This document shows, in pieces, positions 22,641-30,790 of a stretch of 34,840 nt of DNA; the first letter of the stretch is position 1, and every line of letters begins with the position of its first letter. The stretch covers positions 1-34,840 of the forward strand of contig JADZAK010000057.1 in the NCBI GenBank assembly GCA_020852595.1, in the 5' to 3' direction. A model generated the notes under the pieces. The model was not told the origin of the DNA. It made no database searches and worked only from the letters and a program-made list of their open reading frames with translations. The translations under genes were made by a program, and so were the position numbers. Source of the stretch: Rhodospirillaceae bacterium. GTDB taxonomy: Bacteria; Pseudomonadota; Alphaproteobacteria; Rhodospirillales; Rhodospirillaceae.

Positions 22641-23468
22641 TTATTGCGGCGCCTTATCCCACTCGCCGACCCACACTTCCTGCCCGCTCGCGGCAGTGCC
22701 GAGCCGTGAGAGCAACGCGGGTTTGAGCTCCGTGCCGCTCTTGAGAAGAAGCTGACCCGATTTGTCCAAAAGATCGCGCGCGAGGATCGCGCCCGGCCGC
22801 ACGTCCTGAATCCGGCAGGGGCGCACGTTCTTGAGTTCGGCATCGCGGAAGTATTTCACGGCGTGGACGCTCGCGAGTCCCCCATGCGAGGCGCGCGGCT
22901 GCGCGGAGGTCGTTTCGCCGATCACGTCCCCCGGACGGATGACACGGGCCGGACCGCCGATGCCCTTGGGTTTCTCCGGGTCGACCGCCGAAGGCGTCAC
23001 GCCGGGCACCGCCGCGTAGACGCCTGGATCTTGCAGAGTCCACGCGCGGTGAATCCCCGCCTCGATTGTCTTCACCAGCTTTTCGATTGAAAGAGGCGCG
23101 ACGGCGAATCCATTGACGTCGAGGCTCTTCGCGGCCATCACCGCCGTGGAGTCCGGTTTTCCCGTGAGGATGATCACCGGCGTGCGCGGCGGGGTCTTCG
23201 GCAGCGACTTGGTCCGGATCTTGCGCAAAAGCTCGAGCCCGCCCTCGGGCGCCATGTCCCATTCGACGATGACGCAATCGATGGCCTGGCCAAACCGGGT
23301 GAGAAGCTGAATGGCGGTGTCGATGCTGGCGGCATGTTTGACGTTCTTCGCCTTCCCGCGCATGACCGCGGTCTGCGCCATATCGCGGTAAAACGGCTTG
23401 TCGTCGACCACGAGGAACGCGGTCTTGGAGAAGTCGACATCTTGTTGCAGAGGCGCGCCGACGGTCAT
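22641..23468 (-). CDS. Receiver-domain protein with degenerate phosphorylation site
   Basis: 275 residues. The N-terminal receiver fold spans about residues 15-140. The acidic pair D22-D23 (LVVDDKP) and T102 (IILTGKP) are kept. The phospho-acceptor aspartate is replaced by E69 in VIVEWDMAP, aligning with CheY D57-W58, and the conserved Lys before Pro is A124 (FAVAPLS). It is thus probably not phosphorylated normally, and glutamate may mimic the active state. After a linker rich in Pro and Gly, residues 210-260 (VRPCRIQDVRPGAILARDLL, LLLKSGTELKPALLSRL) resemble the small module found before HD-GYP domains, but no HD-GYP or DNA-binding domain follows. Partner and output are unknown. Confidence 0.85.
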   Translation of the reverse strand: MTVGAPLQQDVDFSKTAFLVVDDKPFYRDMAQTAVMRGKAKNVKHAASIDTAIQLLTRFGQAIDCVIVEWDMAPEGGLELLRKIRTKSLPKTPPRTPVIILTGKPDSTAVMAAKSLDVNGFAVAPLSIEKLVKTIEAGIHRAWTLQDPGVYAAVPGVTPSAVDPEKPKGIGGPARVIRPGDVIGETTSAQPRASHGGLASVHAVKYFRDAELKNVRPCRIQDVRPGAILARDLLDKSGQLLLKSGTELKPALLSRLGTAASGQEVWVGEWDKAPQ

Positions 23469-23487
23469 GCTATCAACCTGTAATTTC

Positions 23488-23506
23488 TATATTTATAACA
23501 AATATA
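23488..23506. promoter_or_regulatory. AT-rich inverted repeat in divergent promoter
   Basis: TATATTT (23488-23494) and AAATATA (23500-23506) form a perfect 7-bp inverted repeat with a 5-base spacer, in the 128-base gap between the receiver gene (minus, ATG 23468) and the methyltransferase-like gene (plus, ATG 23597). It may be an operator or supply -10 elements in both directions. Confidence 0.4.
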
Positions 23507-23596
23507 CCCCAGAGTAGCACAGCAAAAGGTTGCGGGTCCAAAGAGTAACGCAACGGCTGCGGCGAGGTTGCCGCATTGGATGTAGTGTTGGAGACC

Positions 23597-24172
23597 ATGG
23601 CCCTGAAACCGCTCAAAACCCTTTTGCGCGCCTATAAGAATCGGCGAATCCGGCGCCTGCCCTCGCGCATATTCCTGGAAACGGTGGTCATCCCGGCGCT
23701 GGCGAAGGCCGGCCGCCGGCGCATGCTGTTCGTCGGCACGCGCGCGTACAACCGGCCGGCTTATGAGCGCTGCACGGCCGAAGGCATTTTGGTGTGGAGC
23801 ATCGACATGGATGCCGCCGCGGCCGCCGACGGCGCGCCGGACGGGCACCTGGTCGGCAACGTCTGCGATATCGAAGCGCTCGCAGGGGAACGGCGCTTCG
23901 ATGTCATCATATTCAACGGGGTCCTCGGGTGGGGCCTCAACAACGCAGCCGAAGCCTTGAGGGCGGTGAAAGCCATGAAGAACGTCGCCGCGCCGGACGG
24001 CCTGCTCTTTGTCGGCTGGAATCCAGGCCTGACCGACGGCGCGGAGATCGCGGCGATGCGCCCTCACCTCGCGCATGTGTCCGTCGGCGCGATTCCCGAG
24101 GATATCGCGTTTCCGCCGCGCGGCGCGGCGCAGCGCTATCCGCACCGCTACGAACTTTTCACCTTCGCCTGA
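23597..24172 (+). CDS. Class I SAM-dependent methyltransferase-like protein
   Basis: 191 residues. A Rossmann-like core is visible: RRMLFVGTRAYNRPAY replaces the usual VLxxGxGxG strand-loop, an acidic strand end follows (VWSIDMDAAAA), then GNVCDIEALAGERRFDVIIFNGVLGWG, the typical D-V-I strand 4, and LLFVGWNPG as strand 5. This matches SAM methyltransferases of polysaccharide clusters. ATG 23597 is chosen because GGAG lies just upstream; a TTG at 23576 is also in frame. Its stop TGA (24170-24172) shares a base with the ATG of the next gene, so the two are coupled. Confidence 0.72.
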   Translation: MALKPLKTLLRAYKNRRIRRLPSRIFLETVVIPALAKAGRRRMLFVGTRAYNRPAYERCTAEGILVWSIDMDAAAAADGAPDGHLVGNVCDIEALAGERRFDVIIFNGVLGWGLNNAAEALRAVKAMKNVAAPDGLLFVGWNPGLTDGAEIAAMRPHLAHVSVGAIPEDIAFPPRGAAQRYPHRYELFTFA

Positions 24173-25050
24173 TGCCCGTCAAAAAAGATATCTGGCGCAT
24201 CGGCGCGGTTCGGGCGCCGGCCGCCGAGATCCTGGAGCGCGGCTTCCAGGGGCGTGACGTGACGTGGCTTTGCGATATGCCGCCGCTCACATTTCTGGCC
24301 GATCCCTTCGGCGTCTGGCGCGGCGGGCGGCTCTACGTATTCGCCGAGGCTTACGATTACCGCGACCGGCACGGCGCCATCGAAGCGCTGACCTTCGACG
24401 CCTCGCTGCGTCTGATCGAGCGGCGCGAGGTGCTGCGCGAACCCTGGCATCTGTCTTACCCCTTCATCGTCGAGACGGGCGGCGAGACTTACATGATGCC
24501 CGAGGGCTTCCGTTCGGGCGGCGTGTCCCTGTACCGCGCGGTCGCGTTTCCGCATCGCTGGGACCTGGTGCGGCGCATCACGCTCGATGAAGCGCCGATC
24601 GATGCGACGCCGGTGTTTCACGACGGCATGTGGTGGATGTTCTACACCCCCGCGACCACGCGCGAGGCCAAGGTGAGCGCGTTGCATGTCGCTTTCGCGC
24701 CCCACCTTGAAGGGCCCTGGACACCGCATCCGATGAATCCCGTGCGGTTCGACCCGTCGAGTTGCAGACCCGGCGGCACGCCGGTGGTCATTGACGGCGC
24801 GCTGGTGCTTCCCATGCAGGATTGCCGCGCCACCTACGGCGGCGCCATTCGGCCGCTCAAGGTCACGCGGCTCACGACGGCGGATTTTGAAGCCGTTCCG
24901 GGCCACGTCCTGACGGCGCCGGGTGCCGACGGATTTCACACGGTTGCGGGCGCCGGCGCGCTGACGCTGATCGACACCAAGCGCTTCCACATCTCGCCGA
25001 CGTCGCTGGCGCTAGACGTACGCCACGTTCTCCGCAAAGCGTTCCGGTAG
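24172..25050 (+). CDS. Beta-propeller protein, GINT1 N-terminal/GH43-like
   Basis: 292 residues with repeated blade motifs: FLADPFGVWRGGRLYVFAEA, HLSYPFIVETGGETYMMPEG, IDATPVFHDGMWWMFYTP and RPGGTPVVIDGALVLPMQDC. This is the five-bladed propeller fold of GH43-like glycosidases and of the N-terminal domain of plant GINT1-type sugar transferases. In bacteria such proteins occur in surface-glycan clusters. No signal peptide is present, so it probably acts in the cytoplasm. The start ATG overlaps the methyltransferase stop (TGATG at 24170-24174). The last 39 bases overlap the convergent glycosyltransferase. Confidence 0.75.
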   Translation: MPVKKDIWRIGAVRAPAAEILERGFQGRDVTWLCDMPPLTFLADPFGVWRGGRLYVFAEAYDYRDRHGAIEALTFDASLRLIERREVLREPWHLSYPFIVETGGETYMMPEGFRSGGVSLYRAVAFPHRWDLVRRITLDEAPIDATPVFHDGMWWMFYTPATTREAKVSALHVAFAPHLEGPWTPHPMNPVRFDPSSCRPGGTPVVIDGALVLPMQDCRATYGGAIRPLKVTRLTTADFEAVPGHVLTAPGADGFHTVAGAGALTLIDTKRFHISPTSLALDVRHVLRKAFR

Positions 25051-26169
25051 CGCCGCGTCCGCGTGACGGGCGCGGTGGACACGGTCGAACATGTCGAGAT
25101 GCGCGTCCGCGATCGGGCCGATCCGATACGCTTCCACCGCGTCGGCGAGGACGCGGGGATCGGGCGCCGGCTGCGCCAGCGCGAGGTCGAGCGCCGCCGA
25201 CATCGCGACGTGATCGCCGATGGGCGAGACGTGACAGCCCGGCAGTCCGATGAGGAGGTCGTTGATCGCAGGGGTGCAATCCGTGCTGACCACCGGGCGC
25301 CCCGCCGCAAGAGCTTCGACGAGCACGGCGCCGAAACCCTCGTAGTACGAAGACATGAGGAGAAGCCGCGCCTTGGCGAGCCGCGGCGAGATATCGCGCA
25401 CATAACCCGCGAATTCGACGCGGTCCTGCACGCCCAGGCTGGCGGCGAGAAGAGTCAGGTTCTCGATCTGCGGGCCGTCACCGAGGAAAACGAGGCGCGC
25501 GGTGCGGTCCTGCATGCGCGCGAGCGCGCGGATCGCGACGTCGAAGCCTTTTTCCTTCACCAGGCGGCCGGCGGCGACGATGACGTTGCCGGAGGCGCGC
25601 GTCGGCGCGCGCGGCGGCTGCGCATCGTCGAGAACCGGCAGGCGAATGTACTGGGTGATTTTGCGTCCCAGCACCTTGTCGGCGTGCTGCGCGGTCGAGG
25701 GCGAGAGCGCGATGGCGGCGTCGATGCCGCGTAAACGGTGACGCGTGAGGATGTTGTAGCCGAATTGTTCAACCGCGCCGCGGCCATGGCGGTACAGCGG
25801 CGTCGAGATTTGCGTGACGATGCCCGGCGCCTCGGCAAGGTCCATGCCTTTGAGTTCGTTCAAGACCGGCCAATGATAGTTGCCGGGGCAGAACAGCACG
25901 TCGACGGGACGGGTCCGGAGAAAACCGCGCAGCGCCCGGCCGAACCGGCGGCGCGAGCCGGCCGCGCGCGGAATTGCCGGCGCACATTCGACCACGTCCA
26001 CATCTTGGCCGATAAGATTGACGAGAGGGCCTTTCAAGGCCCCGCAGAAGGCGACGACTTTCCGGCCGGACTCCGCCCACCGGTTCATCAGGCGAATGGC
26101 GATCCGCTCCGAGCCGCCGAGCGGAAAGTCGTGAAAAATAACACCGATATGCCCGGCATTCTGACGCAT
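25012..26169 (-). CDS. Glycosyltransferase group 1 (GT4, GT-B fold)
   Basis: 385 residues. The acceptor half begins IGVIFHDFPLGGSERIAIRL, the Gly-Gly-x-E/S start usual for GT4 enzymes. The donor half contains VIVAAGRLVKEKGFDVAIRA, RLVFLGDGPQIENL and SSYYEGFGAVLVEALAAGRPVVSTD, the E-x7-E nucleotide-sugar motif. It should transfer a sugar to a growing lipid-linked or surface glycan. ATG 26169 has GGGGGACTTG upstream; the frame is open to 26655 but that extension is the shadow of the sigma gene. It overlaps the propeller gene tail-to-tail by 39 bases. The adjacent glycan genes suggest a shared pathway. Confidence 0.92.
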   Translation of the reverse strand: MRQNAGHIGVIFHDFPLGGSERIAIRLMNRWAESGRKVVAFCGALKGPLVNLIGQDVDVVECAPAIPRAAGSRRRFGRALRGFLRTRPVDVLFCPGNYHWPVLNELKGMDLAEAPGIVTQISTPLYRHGRGAVEQFGYNILTRHRLRGIDAAIALSPSTAQHADKVLGRKITQYIRLPVLDDAQPPRAPTRASGNVIVAAGRLVKEKGFDVAIRALARMQDRTARLVFLGDGPQIENLTLLAASLGVQDRVEFAGYVRDISPRLAKARLLLMSSYYEGFGAVLVEALAAGRPVVSTDCTPAINDLLIGLPGCHVSPIGDHVAMSAALDLALAQPAPDPRVLADAVEAYRIGPIADAHLDMFDRVHRARHADAALPERFAENVAYV

Positions 26170-26379
26170 CAAGTCCCCCAACTTCCCACCCGGCGCCGGT
26201 TTTCCGGTCTTCGACCGCGCCCCTCCTCCGGGGCCGGTCATACGCGTGCGTATATGGAAGATGCCGCCGGGAATGCTTGCCCCTACGGGGCGCCCGTCAG
26301 CCATTGGTTTGGGCGAGGAAACGCGATAAATCAGAGGCTTCTTGGGTGGGGACCCTGGCGATGGGCGCGAGTTTTTAAG
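26170..26379. promoter_or_regulatory. Divergent promoter region with a palindrome
   Basis: 210 bases between the glycosyltransferase (minus) and the second ECF sigma gene (plus). ATACGC (26240-26245) and GCGTAT (26248-26253) form a perfect palindrome with a 2-base centre, a candidate operator. No copy of the 33-bp ECF element of regulon 1 is present, so regulon 2 probably uses different promoters. Confidence 0.4.
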
Positions 26380-26922
26380 GTGACCGAGGCTGTCCTCGGC
26401 GTTCTGATGACGGAGTATCTCGCCATGCGCGAGGTGCTCTTGCGCTTCCTGGCGGCCCGGTTGGGCGACGCGGCGGCGGCGGACGACATTTATCAGGAGC
26501 TGTTCGTGCGCCTGAAGAGCGGCGTCCTGCCCGCCGATCTCACCAATCCGCGCGGATACCTGTTCCGGATGGCCTACAATCTCGCCAACGAATTCGCGCG
26601 CGCGCGCCGCCGTCGGGACGCGCGCGATGCGCACTGGACGGAAACAACGACACATAAGGTCGGAACCGATACGATCGCCGACGCCACGGCGGCCGACGAG
26701 GCGCTCGCGTCGAAAGAAAGATTAACGGTTGTCATGAAGGCCCTGGACAGCCTGCCGGCCAAGAGCCGGGAGGTGTTCGTGATGTGCCGGGTTCAGGGGC
26801 TAAGTCACCGGGATATCGCCGAAGTGATGGGCATTTCGACCAAGACAGTGGAAAAACACATGACTGCGGCCTTGAAACACCTCACTTTATTTCTGCGGTC
26901 CACAGAGGGGGAGCGGCATTAG
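26380..26922 (+). CDS. ECF RNA polymerase sigma factor, FecI-like (regulon 2)
   Basis: 180 residues from GTG 26380. Region 2 is LAMREVLLRFLAARLGD, AAADDIYQELFVRL and NPRGYLFRMAYNLANEFARA. Region 4 is LDSLPAKSREVFVMCRVQGL, then HRDIAEVMGISTKTVEKHMT as the HTH. It belongs to the FecR-controlled FecI-like group. An ATG at 26407 is the alternative start and removes nine residues; neither site has a strong ribosome sequence. The FecR-type gene follows after 39 bases, in the same frame as this gene and separated from it by TAG 26920-26922. Confidence 0.9.
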   Translation: MTEAVLGVLMTEYLAMREVLLRFLAARLGDAAAADDIYQELFVRLKSGVLPADLTNPRGYLFRMAYNLANEFARARRRRDARDAHWTETTTHKVGTDTIADATAADEALASKERLTVVMKALDSLPAKSREVFVMCRVQGLSHRDIAEVMGISTKTVEKHMTAALKHLTLFLRSTEGERH

Positions 26923-26961
26923 CCGCGGCATCTGCAAGATGAGTACCTTAAAAGGTGGATT

Positions 26962-27939
26962 TTGAGCATTCCCGCAACCACAGCCGGTGAAACCGAGCGC
27001 CTTCAAACGGCGGCCGCCTGGCATGCGCGCCTGGAAACGGGCGCCGACGCGTGGGAAGCCTTCACACTCTGGCTCGAAGCCGACCCGCGCAACCGCACGG
27101 CTTTTGACGCCGTGGACGCCGCGGCGCGCGAAGCGGTGGACCTGCTGTCGGTGAACCGTGAATTGACGGTCCTGGCGCCGCCCCCGGCCGCGCGCCGCTT
27201 CTCGACGCGCGCGTTCCTCGGCATCGGCGGGATCGCGGCGGCGGTCCTTCTGACCATCGTGGCGCGCCCCGACATCTTCCAGCCGGACGAACACGAGATT
27301 GTCGCGACCGTGGCCGGCGAGCGGCGTGACGTCACGCTCTCCGACGGTTCGACCGTCCATCTCAACACCAATACCCAAGTCGCGGTGACCATGAGCCGCG
27401 GCACGCGCAATGTGCGCCTCGAAAAAGGCGAAGCGCTGTTCGAAGTCGCGCGCGATCCCGCGCGTCCCTTCCATGTGGCGGCGGGCGACCGCGACGTGCG
27501 CGTCGTGGGAACGGCCTTCAACGTGCTGCGCCATGACGGCCGCATCACCGTCACCGTCGAACGCGGCATCGTGGACGTCACGTCCGACGGCGCGCGGACC
27601 AACGTGCGCCTTGGCGCGGGCGACCAATACGCCGCCCGGGAAGGGACACGCGCCTACCAGGTCGCCAAGATCGATCCGACCATCGCCGCGGCGTGGCGCG
27701 ACGGCCGGGCCGTCTTCATCGATGCGACTCTATCGGAGGTTGCTTCGGACCTTTCCCGCTACTATGGGAGGCCGATCGTGGTCCGTGACGCCGACGTCGC
27801 GGCCATGCGCTTTTCCGGGATTCTCAAGATCGAGGACCAACTGACCACGGTCAAACGCCTCGAGGCCCTCCTCCCCATTGTTGTTGCCGAAAATGGGGAT
27901 GAAGTAAGATTGGAACGGGAAGCCCCGCCCTCCAAATAA
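26962..27939 (+). CDS. FecR-type anti-sigma factor (regulon 2)
   Basis: 325 residues from TTG 26962. The DUF4880-type N-terminus is AAAWHARLETGADAWEAFTL. A membrane helix lies at about 88-103 (FLGIGGIAAAVLLTIV). The FecR domain is at about 115-225 (VTLSDGSTVHLNTNTQ, VRLEKGEALFEVARDPARPF, VRVVGTAFNV). The DUF4974-like C-terminal module is VFIDATLSEVASDLSRYYG and IVVRDADVAAMRFSGILK. No ATG or GTG is available near the natural N-terminus. TTG follows AAAGGTGGA by two bases and overlaps the stop of a tiny frame, MSTLKGGF (26939-26965). It should regulate the sigma factor upstream in response to the receptor downstream. Confidence 0.9.
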   Translation: MSIPATTAGETERLQTAAAWHARLETGADAWEAFTLWLEADPRNRTAFDAVDAAAREAVDLLSVNRELTVLAPPPAARRFSTRAFLGIGGIAAAVLLTIVARPDIFQPDEHEIVATVAGERRDVTLSDGSTVHLNTNTQVAVTMSRGTRNVRLEKGEALFEVARDPARPFHVAAGDRDVRVVGTAFNVLRHDGRITVTVERGIVDVTSDGARTNVRLGAGDQYAAREGTRAYQVAKIDPTIAAAWRDGRAVFIDATLSEVASDLSRYYGRPIVVRDADVAAMRFSGILKIEDQLTTVKRLEALLPIVVAENGDEVRLEREAPPSK

Positions 27940-27964
27940 TCCGGGGCGCGCAACGCGAGGGGGA

Positions 27965-30406
27965 GTGTTGCACCCGTTTGAAGCTGTTTCATCGCCGCGC
28001 ATCCGGCGCGCTCGGGTATTTCTGAGCGCGGTGGCGCTCGCCTGCGTTTTCGCGCACGCGCCGCTCGCGGCTGAGGACACCAGGCGGTTCAACATCCCCG
28101 CCCAAGCGCTGTCCAGCGCGCTGGTCTCCCTTGCCGCCCAGGCGGATATCTCCATCGGTTTGACGGGCGTCGTTCTCACCAATCAGCTCAGCGCGCCGGT
28201 TTCCGGCAACCGCACGGTGGCGCAGGCGCTTGAAGACTTGCTGGCCGGCACCGACCTGACCTTTGAAATGGCCGACGCGGGAACATGGCGCATCTTCTCG
28301 CGTCCGCTCACACGCGACGTGAAGCTTGAACAGCCGACCATCCCGCTGACTCTTCCCCCGATCGAGGAGATCGTGGTCACCGCGATCAAGCGGCCGATGT
28401 CGCTGCAGACCGCGTCCCTGTCGGTCGGCGCCGTGACCGGCGGGACCTTCACCGATTACGGCGTGCGCTCGACGCAGGAAATGACCTCGTTCGTCGCCGG
28501 GCTCTCCACCACGAACCAGGGGCCGGGGCGCAATAAATTCGTGATCCGCGGCATGTCGGACGGGCCCTTCACCGGCAACACGCAATCGACCGTGGGGCTT
28601 TACATCGACGAAACCCGCGTCGTGTTCAACGCGCCCTCGCCGGCGCTGCAACTGCACGACGTCGACCGCGTCGAAGTCATCCGCGGCCCGCAAGGCACGC
28701 TTTACGGCGCGGGCTCCATCGGCGGACTGGTGCGCGTCATCACGCGCCAGCCCGTGATGAACAAACTCGAGGCGCGCGCGACCGTGGAAGGCAGCACGGT
28801 GGCCCACGGCGGCGCCTCGCACGCGGCCGACGCGATGATCAACGTTCCGCTTGTCGCCGACAAGCTGGCCTGGCGCACGGTCGCCTACGAGCGCTTCGAC
28901 GGCGGTTACATCGACGACACCGGGCTGGGCCGCCGCCAGGTCAACCGCACCCGCATCCGCGGCATGCGCTCGAACGCAAAACTCCGTCTCGGCGCCGATT
29001 GGACCTTGGGGACCGCGGTCGTCTATCAATCGACCCGCGCGCGCGACACGCAATATTACAACGCCGCGCTGGGGCCATTCGACCGCGTCAACATGCTCGG
29101 CGAGCCCAACGCCAACGACTTCCTGACCCTCAACGCCACGGTCGAAGGCGATCTCGGCTGGGCCGAGATCACCTCCACGACGGCGTGGATCCACCACCGC
29201 GTCGACACGCTGTTCGACGCCTCGCTGGCGCTGCCGACGCTGATCCGGATCCCGGTCGAACCGACCGCCTTCAATCAGGACAATCTGTACCGGACGATCA
29301 ATCACGAGACGCGGCTCGCCTCGGCGCCGTCGGGCCCCTGGAGCTGGGTGGCCGGCGTCTTCGTCTCGCACCGTTATGACAAATCGATCTCGCTGCTGAC
29401 GCGCGTGCGCCAGACGCCCCAGGATACGTTCTATGTGAAGAACCGCCACGACTTCGGCACCGAAGCCGCCGTCTTCAGCGAGGTGCAGTATCAACTGAAC
29501 CCGAAGCTGCGGTTCGGCGCGGGCCTGCGGGTGTACTTCGGCGAGGTGAACGTCGAGGCGAACAACACGGCCGCGATCGAGGACGGCCCGGCGGCGGCGA
29601 TCGGATATAATCGTAAGACCGGCGCGACGCCGAAAGCCGAGGTCTCCTACCGGCTGACGCCCGATCACTTCTTGTACGCCCAAGCGACGCAGGGTTTCCG
29701 GCTCGGCGGCGTGAATATCTCGAGCCGCATCTCCGCGCCGCCGCCGGGCGGGCGGCCGGTGACGGTGCAGAACTTCGATTCAGACCGCTTGTGGAACTTC
29801 GAGATGGGATCGAAGTCGGCCTTTCTCGATCACCGCCTGAACCTGAACGTCACGCTGTTCTATTCCCTGTGGCGCGACATGCAGGCCGATCTGATCCGCC
29901 CCAACGGCCTGTCGTTCACATCCAATCTCGGCAACGGCCGGAACAAGGGCGCCGAGCTGGAAAGCATCTATGCGCTCACGGACCGGTTACGCTTTCTCGC
30001 CAACGTCTCGTGGAACAATCCCACGGTGCCTTCGACGGGCATGGCCGGGGCGGTCACCAACCGCCTGCCGGGCGCGCCCAAGTTTGCCGCCGCCGTCGCC
30101 GCGCAGTACCAGCGGCCCATCGGCGGCGGCTTTACCGGTTTTGTGAACGTCAAATCCGAGCTGCTTGGAAAGGCGACGCCGGCGATCGGCACCCTGCCGG
30201 TATCGAGCGTGCCCGCCTACCACACCACCAACCTGCGCCTGGGCGTCTTCAATCCGCATTGGCGCCTGTCGGCCTATGTGACCAACCTCACGAACGCAAC
30301 GTCCAATACCTACGCGTTCGGAAATCCGTTCTCGCTCGGGCATATCTCGCAAGCGATCCCGGTGCGGCCGTTGACGGTGGGTGTATCGGCCACCTGGACG
30401 CGCTAA
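27965..30406 (+). CDS. TonB-dependent receptor with STN domain (regulon 2)
   Basis: 813 residues. The signal peptide ends near residue 37 (APLAA-ED). The STN domain lies at about 40-110 (RRFNIPAQALSSALVSLAAQ, GNRTVAQALEDLLAGTDL). A TonB box (IEEIVVTAIKRP), plug (FVIRGMSDGPF, VEVIRGPQGTLYGAGSIGG) and barrel follow, ending LTVGVSATWTR. With the sigma and FecR genes just upstream it forms a complete cell-surface signalling triad. The start is GTG 27965, four bases after GAGG; TTG 27968 is an equally possible start. The plug is of the GPQGTLYG class, unlike the GGASAAYGSDAL class of regulon 1, so the substrate probably differs. Confidence 0.92.
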   Translation: MLHPFEAVSSPRIRRARVFLSAVALACVFAHAPLAAEDTRRFNIPAQALSSALVSLAAQADISIGLTGVVLTNQLSAPVSGNRTVAQALEDLLAGTDLTFEMADAGTWRIFSRPLTRDVKLEQPTIPLTLPPIEEIVVTAIKRPMSLQTASLSVGAVTGGTFTDYGVRSTQEMTSFVAGLSTTNQGPGRNKFVIRGMSDGPFTGNTQSTVGLYIDETRVVFNAPSPALQLHDVDRVEVIRGPQGTLYGAGSIGGLVRVITRQPVMNKLEARATVEGSTVAHGGASHAADAMINVPLVADKLAWRTVAYERFDGGYIDDTGLGRRQVNRTRIRGMRSNAKLRLGADWTLGTAVVYQSTRARDTQYYNAALGPFDRVNMLGEPNANDFLTLNATVEGDLGWAEITSTTAWIHHRVDTLFDASLALPTLIRIPVEPTAFNQDNLYRTINHETRLASAPSGPWSWVAGVFVSHRYDKSISLLTRVRQTPQDTFYVKNRHDFGTEAAVFSEVQYQLNPKLRFGAGLRVYFGEVNVEANNTAAIEDGPAAAIGYNRKTGATPKAEVSYRLTPDHFLYAQATQGFRLGGVNISSRISAPPPGGRPVTVQNFDSDRLWNFEMGSKSAFLDHRLNLNVTLFYSLWRDMQADLIRPNGLSFTSNLGNGRNKGAELESIYALTDRLRFLANVSWNNPTVPSTGMAGAVTNRLPGAPKFAAAVAAQYQRPIGGGFTGFVNVKSELLGKATPAIGTLPVSSVPAYHTTNLRLGVFNPHWRLSAYVTNLTNATSNTYAFGNPFSLGHISQAIPVRPLTVGVSATWTR

Positions 30407-30425
30407 CGCGGCGCATCCCGTATGC

Positions 30426-30467
30426 CACGCCACCGGCCGTCAGGGAGATTGACGGACCGGCGGCGTG
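30426..30467 (+). terminator. Hairpin terminator candidate after regulon 2 receptor
   Basis: CACGCC (30426-30431) pairs with GGCGTG (30462-30467). CCGGCCGTCA (30433-30442) pairs with TGACGGACCGG (30450-30460, one bulged A). The loop is 7 bases. There is no T-run, so it may work with Rho or protect the 3' end. Between here and 30577 I see nothing else. Confidence 0.55.
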
Positions 30468-30577
30468 CTTCCGCCTATACCTGGGAGCAGGCGAAAAGCC
30501 GGTTCCCTGGAGGGAGGAGCCTCAGACAACCGGCGCATTCTGAACGCGATGCGTGGCGGCAACGTGAAAAGCGATGC

Positions 30578-30769
30578 TCAGTCGTTTCTCGCAAACCATC
30601 TGCTAAACCAGCGGGCCGGACCTTCTTTCGCGAGGTTATTCGCAACCCTCTCCCAATCGTCCGCCAGCTGGAGAAAAAGCTCCTTTTCGAAGGAATGCGG
30701 CACGCTCTCGGCATTCCGCCGCGCCTGTTCCGCCTGGAGGCGACACGCCTTGGCGCGCGAAATCGGCAT
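30578..30769 (-). CDS. Small conserved-type hypothetical protein
   Basis: 63 residues. The pattern KACRLQAEQARRNAE, then FLQLADDWERVANNL, is the helical Cys-Arg-x-x-Ala-Glu / Leu-Ala-x-x-Trp pattern I recall from small uncharacterised alphaproteobacterial proteins of 60-90 residues. No function is known to me. It lies 21 bases downstream of the FMN enzyme on the same strand and may be the last gene of that operon. No strong ribosome site. Confidence 0.6.
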   Translation of the reverse strand: MPISRAKACRLQAEQARRNAESVPHSFEKELFLQLADDWERVANNLAKEGPARWFSRWFARND

Positions 30770-30790
30770 TTGTAAAAGCCGGGTTCCCGC

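Noticed and set aside
27989-29683. 564-codon minus-strand frame opposite the regulon 2 receptor
   Set aside because: Antisense shadow; the plus strand encodes a clear signal peptide, STN, plug and barrel.
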